Assembly: GCF_900167535.1 (NCBI RefSeq)
Contig: NZ_FUYE01000010.1
Span: 124,001 to 188,000, forward strand
Length of the DNA: 64,000 bases
From: Prosthecobacter debontii
GTDB lineage: Bacteria; Verrucomicrobiota; Verrucomicrobiia; Verrucomicrobiales; Verrucomicrobiaceae
Reading direction: 5' to 3'
Below, in pieces: positions 25,965-35,808 of the stretch (position 1 is the first letter of the stretch; every line of letters starts with the position of its first letter). The notes below the pieces were generated by a model, which had not been told where the DNA came from, ran no database searches, and saw only the letters and a list, made by a program, of their open reading frames with translations. The translations under genes were made by a program, and so were the position numbers.

Positions 25965-27458
25965 ATGCTGGTGACTTGCCGCCAGATGCAGGAGATGGAG
26001 AGCCGAGCTTTTGCCTCTGGCCTTGATGCTGCTGACCTTATGGAGCAAGCCGGGCAGGGCATTGCCAGGGTTGTGCACCAGTTTTTTCCCGCGGCCGGCA
26101 CTTTGATCCTCTATCTAGGCTCTGGCAACAATGCCGGTGACGCACTGGTGGCCGCGCGTGAATTGCAGGGCGATGGCTGGGACGTAAAGATCCGGGCCAG
26201 TGTCCCCCTGGATGAGATGAAGCCTTTGCCGAAGAAGCACTGGCGGAGCTTAGGGCGTGCCGAGGTCCTGGAATCTGCGCCCACGGCAATGAGCAGGACA
26301 CCCATCGTGCTATTGGATGGTCTGGTAGGCATCGGAGCCCGAGGGCCTCTTCGCCCCAGACTGCGTGAACTGGCCGCCGAGATGAACTCGCTACGCCCAC
26401 GATCAGGTGCACAAACCGTCGCGATAGACATCCCTTCGGGGCTCGATGGCGATGCAGGGATTCCTGAAGCGGACTGTGTTATGGCTGATATCACGGCCAC
26501 GATCGCCGTGCCCAAGCTGGGTCTCTTGGCAGACTCAGCCATTCGGCATGTAGGGCGGCTCGCTCTGGTCCCTCTACCTTCGCTTGTGGCTTTTGCTGAA
26601 GGCGAATCTTTAGACAGCTCAGACCTGATTACGCCTTCACAATTGAGGCCCTGGCTGCCACGTCGGGCCTTTGATATGCATAAAGGCCAAGCGGGGCGCG
26701 TGGGCATCATGGCAGGTTCTCGAGGTTATTTCGGGGCGGCTCAACTTGCCTGCCACGCAGCACTCAGAGCAGGAGCCGGGCTGGTAACATTGCTGGTGAA
26801 ACCTGATGCTTATGACATCCTCGCTCAACGTGTGCCTGCGGAAGTGATGGTCAAACCGGTGAAAGACTATCGGGAAGCACTGGACCTACGTTTTGATGCC
26901 CTAGCCATCGGCCCTGGGCTAGGCCTGACCTATCAGGACGAATATCTGGACGTGATTCAGCAGAGCACGGTGCCGATGCTGCTGGATGCGGATGCGCTGA
27001 CAGCGTTGGCCTCTCATCCGGAGATTCTTTCCAAGGTCCAAGCGCCGTGCCTGTTAACCCCGCATCCAGGAGAAATGGCTCGGCTCATGCCTGAGGGCGG
27101 CGTTCTCAGCCGCGCTGACCAAGCCGAAACTTGGGCTCAAGCCCACCTTCAGCAAACCCTGCTTCTGAAAGGTTCTCGCACCGTCATCGCCCATGCCGGC
27201 GAACACACACGGTTCAACACCACAGGTCATCCAGGCATGGCCACGGGAGGTATGGGGGATGTGCTGACGGGTGTTTGCGCCGCCCTGCTGGGACAGGGCC
27301 TAACCACCTATCACACGGCAGCGCTGGGCGCTTGGTTGTGTGGTAGAGCGGCAGAGATTCATGCCCTTTCGCAGGCCCAGGAAAGCACCCTGCCCACCGA
27401 TGTCATTCAATGCTTGGGTCAAGCTTGGCAGGGTATTGTGACAGGAGAGGTCTTTTAA
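25965..27458 (+). CDS. nnr: Bifunctional NAD(P)H-hydrate epimerase/dehydratase
   Basis: A 497-aa repair enzyme with two domains. Residues 1-about 215 are the YjeF_N epimerase (GSGNNAGDALVAAREL, then PSGLDGDAG). Residues about 225-490 are the ribokinase-fold ADP-dependent dehydratase, with HKGQAGRVGIMAGS, LLTPHPGEMARL, NTTGHPGMATGGMGDVLTG. Together they convert damaged NADHX and NADPHX back to NAD(P)H. Both catalytic loops are intact. It begins 17 bases after the amidase gene. Its 3' end is 16 bases from the convergent fmdB-like gene. Confidence 0.95.
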   Translation: MLVTCRQMQEMESRAFASGLDAADLMEQAGQGIARVVHQFFPAAGTLILYLGSGNNAGDALVAARELQGDGWDVKIRASVPLDEMKPLPKKHWRSLGRAEVLESAPTAMSRTPIVLLDGLVGIGARGPLRPRLRELAAEMNSLRPRSGAQTVAIDIPSGLDGDAGIPEADCVMADITATIAVPKLGLLADSAIRHVGRLALVPLPSLVAFAEGESLDSSDLITPSQLRPWLPRRAFDMHKGQAGRVGIMAGSRGYFGAAQLACHAALRAGAGLVTLLVKPDAYDILAQRVPAEVMVKPVKDYREALDLRFDALAIGPGLGLTYQDEYLDVIQQSTVPMLLDADALTALASHPEILSKVQAPCLLTPHPGEMARLMPEGGVLSRADQAETWAQAHLQQTLLLKGSRTVIAHAGEHTRFNTTGHPGMATGGMGDVLTGVCAALLGQGLTTYHTAALGAWLCGRAAEIHALSQAQESTLPTDVIQCLGQAWQGIVTGEVF

Positions 27459-27474
27459 GTCGAAGACAGACTCA

Positions 27475-27987
27475 TTATGTCCATTCACTCATTTCGTAGA
27501 GCGTGGGATTGCGGACTGGCTGGCGATTGCCTGACATGATCTTTTTCACCTGTGCAAAGAGTACATCCCCCTCGGCTCCAGCCATGTCTCCGAAGGTGGC
27601 CTCCAGTTTTTCAGGGTCTTCACCCGCCTCGAGCCGCTTCACCATTTCACGGAGTTCTGAAGGTGTTTTATCACCCATGATATCCGTCATTTTTCTCATG
27701 AAATGCCCAAGCTGCTTAGGATCGGGATTCTCGGCATCAAGCACTCCCATTTCAACCTCCATATCCGCCATCAGGGCATCCATCTTGGCATCATCTAGGC
27801 CTGCAAAGGGGTCCCCCTCAGTTGCCTCCTGGGCATTGCCGACAATGGCGAAGCGAGAGACTTGCTTCACCATCTGAAACGCCGGGTTGTCAGGACACTT
27901 GGGCACCTTGCTGCGATAAGCTAAGCTGCGGGCCAAAAACTGATACACCGTGTGGTTTTCCGGGCAGTAAAACTCGTAGATCGGCAT
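27475..27987 (-). CDS. FmdB-like protein with degenerate zinc ribbon
   Basis: The frame is open up to a GTG at 28047 that overlaps the stop of the upstream TPR gene, but FmdB-family proteins start MPIYEFxC, so the ATG at 27987 is taken as start (170 aa). In the usual zinc ribbon each half has CxxC; here they are C8-P-E-N11 and C31-P-D-N34, so two of four Cys are gone and zinc binding is doubtful. The remainder (about 60-170) is a negatively charged helical domain. It is the last gene of the minus-strand run hisG, COX24-like, TPR. Function unknown. Confidence 0.7.
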   Translation of the reverse strand: MPIYEFYCPENHTVYQFLARSLAYRSKVPKCPDNPAFQMVKQVSRFAIVGNAQEATEGDPFAGLDDAKMDALMADMEVEMGVLDAENPDPKQLGHFMRKMTDIMGDKTPSELREMVKRLEAGEDPEKLEATFGDMAGAEGDVLFAQVKKIMSGNRQPVRNPTLYEMSEWT

Positions 27988-28043
27988 GGCTTCAGGAAAG
28001 ATCGCGGTTAACCGATAAAGCGGACCTGCCCATCTGGCAACGA

Positions 28044-29777
28044 TCACTCAGTCGCTTTGAGGCCGTCCTCAATTCGAGAGCGTACTTTTTCATCAGCAGG
28101 CTGAAGATCACGGGCTTTTTCAAAGTATTCACGTGCCTTGGTCGGCTCATGCATTTTCAGATACACTTGGCCGATGTGTTCAATGATTTCAGCATCCTCA
28201 GGCTGGAGTTCTTTGATCAATCCCACTGCCCGCTGCAACTCCGTCAAAGCACGTGGATATTGACCTGTCTTGTAAAGCCACCAGCCAAGACTATCCACAT
28301 ACGCAGGATTATCAGGCATGAGGTCATTGGCATGCCGAATCAACTCGCCTGCTTTTTCCAGATGACGGTCCAGCTCCAGCCACATGTAGCCGAGATAGTT
28401 CATCGTATTGGCCGCGGCTTCGACATCATCTTTGGGCGTCAACGTGATGGATTTCTCAAAGATCTTGCCCGCGTCTTCGTGACGGCCTCCGCGCTCGAGA
28501 GTCATGCCATACTGAAAGTAGAAGCGATGATTGATGAGCTCGCCCTGGCTGTTGGAAGCGAGGCTATCAGCCTTCTCGAAGGATTGTATCGCCTTGTCCC
28601 ATTGCTGAAGGGAACGTAGCGCTAAGGCCGCCTGCACATGAAACATGGCTTGGTCAGGGAAAAGCTTGATGCTGCGCTGAGACAACTGCACCACTTTTTC
28701 AAAGAGTTGGGCGCGCAGCATCAACTCCCCGAGATAAAGGTAATCATCCCCTTCTCCTCCCCCGAGCTGAATGGCGGCTTCATAATAGGTCGAGGCCTTG
28801 TCAAACTGATCTCGTGCCTCATAAGCGCTAGCCAACAGGCGTAACTGCTCGACATCATGCGGATCGGTCTGCACCACGGCTTCGAGTTCAGCCAATGCTT
28901 TGTCTTTATCACCGAAAGCATCGTGCAACCGATAGAGGAGCTTGCGGGCCTGGAGATTACCGTTTTGAGCCACCATCTTTTCACACAGGGCTCTAGCTTC
29001 CTCCAGTTGGTTGCTCAGAAGGTAGTATTGAGCCACCTCCATCTGAACAGCTTCATTTTTTACGCCTGGAGCACTTCTCAGCGCCTTTGCATAGAAAGCA
29101 TTGACCCGCTTAGCGTGTTCTTCACGCATCTCCGTCTGCCCCAAAGGCCAAACCTGCTGAGCCGCTCGCCCTAAAGTGAGCCAAAAATCTGCCTTGGAGA
29201 CCGTCTGACCCAATGCCTTGTCCAGAATGGCCATGGCGGCATCACGGTCGCCCTGCGTGAGATAGGTCACGGCAGCAAAGCCGTAAACCTGAGCATTTTG
29301 GGGAAACTTTTGCAGCGCTGTTTCCAGGGTCTGACGAGCTCGATCATTCTCGAAAGGATCGTCGGGGGCGTAAGTTGCACAAAAACGCGCCAGATTGAGA
29401 TAGGGCTCCGGGATACCCGGGCTGATTTCTACGGCTTTTTGTAGAATCACCAAGGCCTCTTGGCGTCCACGGAAGCTATACGCCAACTCAGCCGTATGCA
29501 TGGCTAAATCAGGATTGGCTGGATCAACAGCCAGGGCCGCCAGATAATGATCCAAGGCCTCCCGAAGCTTTCCGGTATTTTCAAACTGAAGCGCACTGGA
29601 ATAATGCGCCAGAGCCGCCGCCACACGCTCACCTCCCGGCTGGAGCTGGAACGCCTGCGGGCTTGAAAGGGGTGGAAAAGACAAATCCGCCTGCTCCATG
29701 GACTGACGTGCACCTCCACAGAGGGGCAACATTAGGCCGAGCAGGCAGACTCGAAGCGGGTAAAAACCGCCAGACAT
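28044..29777 (-). CDS. TPR-repeat protein with signal peptide
   Basis: The frame opens at 29831; the ATG at 29777 is preferred because GGGGGTG precedes it and it begins a signal-like segment (MSGGFYPLRVCLLGLMLPLCGG), giving 577 aa. From about residue 55 to the end it is a run of tetratricopeptide repeats, for example LREALDHYLAALAVDPANPD, DKALAELEAVVQTDPHDVEQ and TKAREYFEKARDLQPADE. Such exported TPR proteins scaffold envelope or secretion complexes. There is no enzymatic domain. It lies 71 bases behind the COX24-like gene. Confidence 0.85.
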   Translation of the reverse strand: MSGGFYPLRVCLLGLMLPLCGGARQSMEQADLSFPPLSSPQAFQLQPGGERVAAALAHYSSALQFENTGKLREALDHYLAALAVDPANPDLAMHTAELAYSFRGRQEALVILQKAVEISPGIPEPYLNLARFCATYAPDDPFENDRARQTLETALQKFPQNAQVYGFAAVTYLTQGDRDAAMAILDKALGQTVSKADFWLTLGRAAQQVWPLGQTEMREEHAKRVNAFYAKALRSAPGVKNEAVQMEVAQYYLLSNQLEEARALCEKMVAQNGNLQARKLLYRLHDAFGDKDKALAELEAVVQTDPHDVEQLRLLASAYEARDQFDKASTYYEAAIQLGGGEGDDYLYLGELMLRAQLFEKVVQLSQRSIKLFPDQAMFHVQAALALRSLQQWDKAIQSFEKADSLASNSQGELINHRFYFQYGMTLERGGRHEDAGKIFEKSITLTPKDDVEAAANTMNYLGYMWLELDRHLEKAGELIRHANDLMPDNPAYVDSLGWWLYKTGQYPRALTELQRAVGLIKELQPEDAEIIEHIGQVYLKMHEPTKAREYFEKARDLQPADEKVRSRIEDGLKATE

Positions 29778-29848
29778 GGCACCCCCGTTAGCGAATCGAA
29801 CAGTTCTCTTCGCGAAACGGAGGCACATCATGTGACCGAGGTTAGCGC

Positions 29849-29953
29849 TTAGGACTTATAGCGCAAACGCTTCTTGTGGCGGTTCGCACGCATGCGCTTC
29901 TTACGCTTGTGCTTATTGATTTTAGTCTTTCTGCGCTTTTTCAGCGATCCCAT
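29849..29953 (-). CDS. COX24/AURKAIP1-like small basic protein
   Basis: A 34-residue protein, MGSLKKRRKTKINKHKRKKR and on to RANRHKKRLRYKS. Over half the residues are Lys or Arg. It matches the bacterial proteins named AURKAIP1/COX24 domain, which resemble mitochondrial small-subunit ribosomal proteins. A ribosomal role is likely by family but not shown by context. Its start is ATG 29953 with AGGAGA about 8 bases before it. It lies 32 bases behind hisG on the same strand. It is too short for usual gene finders. Confidence 0.85.
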   Translation of the reverse strand: MGSLKKRRKTKINKHKRKKRMRANRHKKRLRYKS

Positions 29954-29985
29954 GTCTGTGTTCTCCTGTTTTCTTGTGGTATCCC

Positions 29986-30876
29986 TTAAGGGATGACTTT
30001 GTTCAGCGGGTATTCCACGATGCCCTCGGCACCGAGAGATTTGAGTTGCGGGATGATCTCCCGCACGACGGTTTCCGCAATCACCGTCTCAACGGCAACC
30101 CAGTCCGTGTTGGCGAGCTGGGAAATGGTAGGTGAGCGCTCCGAAGGGAGCACCTTCAAAACTTCAGCCAGCACAGAGGCGGGCACGTTCATTTTGAGTC
30201 CGACTTTTTCGCGAGCCTCAAGTGCGCCGCGAAGCAGCATCACCAGAGTCTCCATTTTCTTCCGCTTCCATTCATCCTGGTAAGCGGCCTTACTGGAAAC
30301 AAACTGCGGATAGCTGACCGTGAGCGTATCCACAATGCGCAGCTTATTGGCCCGCAGGGAACTCCCGGTTTCGGTGATATCCACGATGGCATCCACCAGT
30401 TCAGGCACCTTCACTTCGGTGGCACCCCAACTGAATTCCACCTCAGCCTTCACTCCGTTTTTCTTCAGATACTCCTGCGTAAGACCAACGGCCTCCGTAG
30501 CGATCCGCTTACCTTCCAAGTCTTTGACGGACTGAATGGGGGAATTCTCTGGAACGACGAGTACCCAGCGAGTGGGCTGCTTAGTTGCGCGGCTGTAGTT
30601 AAACTCAGCCAAGACTTCAACGACGGCTTTGTTTTCCTCGATCCAGTCTTTGCCTGTGATTCCGCAGTCGAGGAATCCATGATCGACATATCGGCCCATT
30701 TCTTGAGCGCGCAGCAGGCGCAGTTCCAGTTCAGGATCATCCACGGCAGGACGATAGGAGCGGGAGGAAACAACGATGTTGAACCCCGCCCGCTTGAAGA
30801 GCTCAAGCGTCGGCTCCTGCAGACTGCCACTTGGCAGGCCGAGGCGCAGAATATTTTTTGGCGGTTCAGATTCCAT
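29986..30876 (-). CDS. hisG: ATP phosphoribosyltransferase, long form
   Basis: HisG makes phosphoribosyl-ATP, the first step of histidine synthesis. The start is put at ATG 30876 ([20 protein letters not shown]), 296 aa; a TTG at 30900 is less likely. The catalytic part has [18 protein letters not shown] and the PRPP-binding [15 protein letters not shown]. The C-terminal 75 residues (about 220-296) form the ACT-like regulatory domain, so this is the long, histidine-inhibited form that works without HisZ. No other his gene is in the window. It heads the run that continues with the COX24-like and TPR genes. Confidence 0.95.
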   Translation of the reverse strand: MESEPPKNILRLGLPSGSLQEPTLELFKRAGFNIVVSSRSYRPAVDDPELELRLLRAQEMGRYVDHGFLDCGITGKDWIEENKAVVEVLAEFNYSRATKQPTRWVLVVPENSPIQSVKDLEGKRIATEAVGLTQEYLKKNGVKAEVEFSWGATEVKVPELVDAIVDITETGSSLRANKLRIVDTLTVSYPQFVSSKAAYQDEWKRKKMETLVMLLRGALEAREKVGLKMNVPASVLAEVLKVLPSERSPTISQLANTDWVAVETVIAETVVREIIPQLKSLGAEGIVEYPLNKVIP

Positions 30877-31030
30877 TTGGTCGGGGAAAAGGGCGCGCAA
30901 GGTAGCGGGGTTTGGCGGGGTGCAAAGGATTATTTAACTGAGATGGAAGATCGCGTCCCATCTCAGCCATTTTTTTCGCAAAAAACCGCTTCAAATACCC
31001 CACAAACGCCCTTTTTCGCCACTCCCTGGG

Positions 31031-32572
31031 TCAGGGAATGACGGGTTTGAGCGGAGTCATCGTACCTTTTTCCAAAGGAAACAAAGCCTGGTGTTTGATC
31101 AGAGCCTCATCCAAGGACAGCATCATCCGCTTCAGTACCTGTGGTTCAGCCGCGGCCAGATTCTTTTGTTCAAAGGGGTCTTCGCTCAAATGGAACAGCT
31201 GATAATGAGAACCCTCTGAAACTTCGGTGGGGAAATAATGATAAACCACCTTCCACTCGCCTTCCCGGTAGGACGTAAAATAGTCTGTTCGGTGTGGGGA
31301 GTGAGGGTAGTGCATCAAAAACGCTTCCGGCCTTGAGTCGTCATGGGCACCCGTCAGAAGCTGATCCAAAGAACGACCGTCGACGGTGTAGCTAGCGGGG
31401 ATTTCCTGCCCCGCGAGCTTCAAAACGGTGGGAAATATGTCAATCACCGCTGCCTGTTGATCCTGGATTCCATTGCCCTTGATCGGCAACTGCTTCTGGC
31501 ACGATTGGCTCGCATCCGGTTTCGCCCAAGCTGCGATGAATGGGACCCGCATGCCGCCCTCATAATGGGAGCCTTTTTTACCCCGCAGCGGCGCGGCACA
31601 GGCCACAGCGTGCTGGTCGCCTAAAGGCGCATCCGATCCATTATCTCCAAGGAAGAGGATCAGGGTATTCTCTGCGATGCCCAGTTTTTCGAGGTGGTCC
31701 ATCATGTCGCCGAGGGACTTATCCATTCCTTCGACCAGGGTAGCGAAGGCCTGGGCTTGCTCGGACTTATCCGAGTTTTTGTAATGCTCAGCAAACCGGG
31801 GATCGGAATTGAAGGGGGCATGCACCGCATAATGGGCAAAATAAAGGAAAAAGGGCTTCTCCTCCTTCACCGCTTCAGCCACCTGAGCCTTGGCTTCCAG
31901 AGTTAAGGCTTCGCTCAAAAAGATGTCCTGACCGTGGTATTTCTCTAATCCAGGCACCGCATTACCTTTCTTGTCACCGTTACCTTTAGCCTTAGCTTTA
32001 TTCACTTTCAGCCAGCCAAAGCCTTCCGTGCCATAATAGCTGGCCGGCGCACCGATCGGCCCCCCTGCCACATTCACATCAAATCCGATATTCAGCGGAT
32101 CAGCACCATCCGAATCCCTGGGACCAAAATGGCCTTTCCCCACGTGGATGGTCTTATAACCCTTGGCCTTCATCAGGGCAGGAAGCGTCACGTCACCCGT
32201 TTTCAAGCCTTTCCAATTCCACTCAGGCGGTCCTTGAGGGCCTGCATTGTCTCTATCGGGGTTGATCCAATTCGTGGTGTGATGTCGGGCGGCATTTTGC
32301 CCCGTCATGATGGAAATGCGCGTCGGCGAACACACACTCATGGCGCAAAATTGGTTAAACCGAATCCCACGTTCAGCCAATCGCTCCATATTCGGCGTAC
32401 GATACCAGCCATTCAGCGGGTAGCGCTGGGGCTTTCCTTCAGCATCCGTGAGGAATGGCAGGGAGGTATCCATGACGCCCATGTCATCGACTAAAAAAAC
32501 CATCACATTGGGTTGAGCCGCGTGAAGGCATGCAGCCGCAGCCAAGGACAAAAAGAGAGCGAGATGTTTCAT
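31031..32572 (-). CDS. Secreted sulfatase, Cys-type
   Basis: A 513-aa protein from ATG 32572 with a signal peptide (MKHLALFLSLAAAACLHAAQ). The metal-binding DD is at 29-30 and the formylglycine Cys at residue 81 in CSPTR. Family blocks HVGKGHFGP, FLGDNGSDAP, GKKGSHYEGGMRVPF are present. An insertion near residues 193-206 (KVNKAKAKGNGDKKG) is Lys/Gly-rich, as in other sulfatases of this window. It stands alone, with 154 bases to hisG and 190 bases to the divergent kinase gene. A sulfated sugar or glycan is the probable substrate. Confidence 0.94.
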   Translation of the reverse strand: MKHLALFLSLAAAACLHAAQPNVMVFLVDDMGVMDTSLPFLTDAEGKPQRYPLNGWYRTPNMERLAERGIRFNQFCAMSVCSPTRISIMTGQNAARHHTTNWINPDRDNAGPQGPPEWNWKGLKTGDVTLPALMKAKGYKTIHVGKGHFGPRDSDGADPLNIGFDVNVAGGPIGAPASYYGTEGFGWLKVNKAKAKGNGDKKGNAVPGLEKYHGQDIFLSEALTLEAKAQVAEAVKEEKPFFLYFAHYAVHAPFNSDPRFAEHYKNSDKSEQAQAFATLVEGMDKSLGDMMDHLEKLGIAENTLILFLGDNGSDAPLGDQHAVACAAPLRGKKGSHYEGGMRVPFIAAWAKPDASQSCQKQLPIKGNGIQDQQAAVIDIFPTVLKLAGQEIPASYTVDGRSLDQLLTGAHDDSRPEAFLMHYPHSPHRTDYFTSYREGEWKVVYHYFPTEVSEGSHYQLFHLSEDPFEQKNLAAAEPQVLKRMMLSLDEALIKHQALFPLEKGTMTPLKPVIP

Positions 32573-32762
32573 GGTGCTAACAATCCTGAAAAGCAAAGGT
32601 GAGTCAGGGATGGGTGGTAACGCAGATCAAGGCCGGGTGTTACAAAGTCTCGTCAGCAACCTGGTTTAGAGGTGTAACAAAAGATTGGCAAAGCCGCATG
32701 AATACGGGATGAAATCATGTCTTGATCGTCACCTCAGCCACTCTTGATTTCCCGATCCGCTG

Positions 32763-35759
32763 ATGTCCGCCCAGAATCCTCGAACCTGCCCAATCTGCGA
32801 AACCGCCATACCGGTAAGTTTCCCCGCAGGAATGTGTCCAAAATGCCTGCTCAACAGCGCCGCATCTTCGGACAAGAGGAATCCTAAAAGCGCGGACGCA
32901 CCGGATTCCACACACACCGGTATTCCGACCCTGGAAACCCTTCGGCGCTATTTTCCCGACCTGGAGATCATCGAATCCCTTGGGACTGGGGGCATGGGAG
33001 CTGTTTACAAGGCACGACAACCGCGTCTGGCTCGCCTAGTCGCGCTGAAGATCATGACCTACAAGCCCGGTCATGAAGTGGACTTTGCCCTCCGTTTTGA
33101 ACGTGAAGCGCAGGTCTTGGCACGACTCACCCATCCGCACATCGTCATTATTTATGACTTCGGTGAGTTGGACGAGACTCGCACGGGTGGAGATCCCCTT
33201 TTCTACTTCCTCATGGAATATGTGGATGGCACGGACCTCGCCCAACTCATCCGTGCAGGTGAAATGAAGGCTCCGCAGGCATTGGCTATCGTGCCGCAGA
33301 TCTGTGAAGCTCTTCAATATGCGCATGATCAAGGGATTACTCACCGGGACATCAAACCCGCCAATATTCTCATAGATCAAAGAGGCACGGTGAAAATTGC
33401 CGACTTTGGGCTGGCCAAAATGGCTCACCATCATGAGCCCTATCTTCACACGGGTCTGACTCAAACCGGCATGGCACTTGGGACCCCCCACTACATGGCG
33501 CCGGAGCAGTGGGAAAATCCAGATCTGGTGGATCACAGAGCTGACATCTATGCCTTAGGCGTAGTTTTCTACGAGATGCTAACAGGTGAGCGGCCCGCAG
33601 GTGTCTTCGAGCCGCCCTCCAAGAAAAGCGCCGTGGATAAGAAGCTGGATGGTGTGGTTCTCCGCGCCATGGAGCGCAATCCCGACCGCCGCTACCAGCA
33701 AGCCAGTGAGATCAAAAGCGATGTGACCCGCATCTCAGGGCGACAGCGCCAAGATCCCCACAATCCCACAAATAAAGCCAGCCCGAGTGGGTTCAAAAAG
33801 ATCTATGGCCTTGGCCTGGGTGCCATCATCCTAACGGGTAGTTGGCTGTATTTTCAGGGCCCATTGAGACAAGATTCAGACCAGAAGCTTTTCTCTACCC
33901 GCTTAGCGACAGCCTCAACGAATACGCTCCGTCCAGGCCGACTCCGAGCAGCAGGCGTGACCTATGGCGGCCAACCGCATGACCTGTCTAAGTTTGCGCC
34001 TTATGACGACTACATCGACGTGGCAGGTGGCTGGCATCAATGGGTCGCGCTACGAGCCAATGGCGAAACCCTCTCTTCGAATGGAAAGAGTGATCTCACG
34101 GGCATCCGACGCATTGTACGAGGGCTTTTGGAAACCTACGCCTTCATCAATGAGAGTAACCACCTGATCGTGCCCACGCATTTACCGATATCTCTTCCAG
34201 AGCCGCTGTTGAAGACAGCCATCGTGGATGCCACCTTTGGCCGAGATCATGGCATCCTGCTCACCACGGAGGGCACCGCCATTCCTTATGGCAAGCGATA
34301 CGAAGAAACCATCGGCGACTGGAAAGATCCGACCCAGTGGGATACCCCGCGCTGGCCTCCCCCTCCGGGAAAAGCCCTGCGTGACGTCATCGACATCGCC
34401 GTCACCGCCACCCATGCGGCCACTCTGAATCACAAGGGTGAAGTCACCCTCTGGGGCTGGGATGGCGTGACCACATGGGCACCCGAGCCTAACATCAAGC
34501 ACGTCACCAACATCGAATCTGATGATGATACCTTGTGGCTACTGGATGAGGCGGGGCAGGTCTGGAGTCTCTATCTACCACGAAGTCCCTCGGCTCACAA
34601 AGTGGTCTTCTTCGATCACAAGCTCAAATTCGCTGCGGCTAATGTGGTCCAACAACGACAACGCTTCTGGTGCTACAAGGACGGCACTTGGCGGAGCAAC
34701 CGCTCCGAACCAAACCTCAACCTGTCTGATTTACCACTGAAGCCTGACGGCGCTTTTTCGGTGAGTTCGGGGGCATTCAATGGCAAGGTTCTCAGTTCCG
34801 CACTTTGGATTGAGCCCGAAGCTCAACATCCCCTTGTTACTCCAACCTTCACAGCCAAACCCGGCAAACTAACCTCCCTCGGCAGCCTCCGCGCAGGCAG
34901 GCCGATTGACCTCCGTAAAGCCGAAGGCATCACCGATTTCACCCAAGTTGTTCTGCATGACAAAGGCTGGGTGGCTCTTCGAGCCAATGGTCAAACCGTC
35001 TCTAGCGACGGCCGAGGCGAACGTCAAAATATTGTCAACATCTGTCCAGGGATCGACACCGTCTTCACCCTGATTGATACTCATAATCACGTCGAGGTCT
35101 TTGCCCGCCTTGAAAGCTCGGAAGATCTCAACACGATCCTGCCATCGGATATCCAGAAGATCGGCGTGACCAACCTTCTCTCAGATGGTCAGCAGTCCTT
35201 AGCCTTGCTCAAAGATGGCACGGCTCGTGTGTGGGGAAACCGTTATGACAACCCCAGCGCTGTGCCTGAATGGATGGGGCGAGAAGCCTGGGAACGCCCC
35301 CCAACAGGAGCTCTCGTGAATGTTAAATCCATTGCCATCACGTCCCTATCCGCTTCCACAGTCACTGCGGATGGACGCCTTTGGACTTGGGGCAAAGCCG
35401 CATCGGGTGAGCTTCCCGAGAATGCAGCCGCTTTGCAGGGGCAGTATGCGTCTCTGGTCTCCAGCAACAGTGGGCTCTACGATGCCCTTGCTCAAGATGG
35501 CCGCCGCATTAGCTTCAACCTCAGCACGCGTGAGGCCCAAGTGGGTGCGCCCGGGATCGTGGCAAGTGCTTACGGGGGCTATCGTCCGCTTCACCAACGC
35601 GCTGAAGGGTATTGGAGCACCGCTTGGAATCGCTCTGAGTTCCAGCCCTATTTCGATGCGATCCGTCGGCGTCCAGCTTCTACCTTTTCACTCATGTTCT
35701 TCCATGAAGGCGATGAGCGTGTCAGTGTCGGTTTATTAAAAATCGATTCGATCGAGTAG
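32763..35759 (+). CDS. Membrane Ser/Thr protein kinase with duplicated RCC1-like extracytoplasmic region
   Basis: A 998-aa receptor-type kinase. It begins with a zinc-ribbon-like CxxC pair (C9/C12 and C25/C28). The kinase domain (about 68-325) is complete: GTGGMG loop 74-79, Lys96, HRD at 194-196, DFG at 214-216, APE at 246-248. One membrane helix follows (347-364). The outer part is two copies of one ~300-residue module, 390-695 and 699-998, each with VALRANG(E/Q)T(L/V)SS(N/D)G and tryptophan-rich WGW or WGN strands, similar to RCC1 propeller repeats. The sigma factor gene lies 49 bases downstream, so the kinase probably controls it. Confidence 0.92.
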   Translation: MSAQNPRTCPICETAIPVSFPAGMCPKCLLNSAASSDKRNPKSADAPDSTHTGIPTLETLRRYFPDLEIIESLGTGGMGAVYKARQPRLARLVALKIMTYKPGHEVDFALRFEREAQVLARLTHPHIVIIYDFGELDETRTGGDPLFYFLMEYVDGTDLAQLIRAGEMKAPQALAIVPQICEALQYAHDQGITHRDIKPANILIDQRGTVKIADFGLAKMAHHHEPYLHTGLTQTGMALGTPHYMAPEQWENPDLVDHRADIYALGVVFYEMLTGERPAGVFEPPSKKSAVDKKLDGVVLRAMERNPDRRYQQASEIKSDVTRISGRQRQDPHNPTNKASPSGFKKIYGLGLGAIILTGSWLYFQGPLRQDSDQKLFSTRLATASTNTLRPGRLRAAGVTYGGQPHDLSKFAPYDDYIDVAGGWHQWVALRANGETLSSNGKSDLTGIRRIVRGLLETYAFINESNHLIVPTHLPISLPEPLLKTAIVDATFGRDHGILLTTEGTAIPYGKRYEETIGDWKDPTQWDTPRWPPPPGKALRDVIDIAVTATHAATLNHKGEVTLWGWDGVTTWAPEPNIKHVTNIESDDDTLWLLDEAGQVWSLYLPRSPSAHKVVFFDHKLKFAAANVVQQRQRFWCYKDGTWRSNRSEPNLNLSDLPLKPDGAFSVSSGAFNGKVLSSALWIEPEAQHPLVTPTFTAKPGKLTSLGSLRAGRPIDLRKAEGITDFTQVVLHDKGWVALRANGQTVSSDGRGERQNIVNICPGIDTVFTLIDTHNHVEVFARLESSEDLNTILPSDIQKIGVTNLLSDGQQSLALLKDGTARVWGNRYDNPSAVPEWMGREAWERPPTGALVNVKSIAITSLSASTVTADGRLWTWGKAASGELPENAAALQGQYASLVSSNSGLYDALAQDGRRISFNLSTREAQVGAPGIVASAYGGYRPLHQRAEGYWSTAWNRSEFQPYFDAIRRRPASTFSLMFFHEGDERVSVGLLKIDSIE

Positions 35760-35808
35760 CATTTTATGGCTTGGCAAATAGCGCCACAGCGCCTAAACCA
35801 GCCCTGAC

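Noticed and set aside
29981-29994. Palindrome ATCCC-TTAA-GGGAT at the hisG stop as a terminator
   Set aside because: There is no T run and the downstream COX24-like gene follows closely on the same strand.
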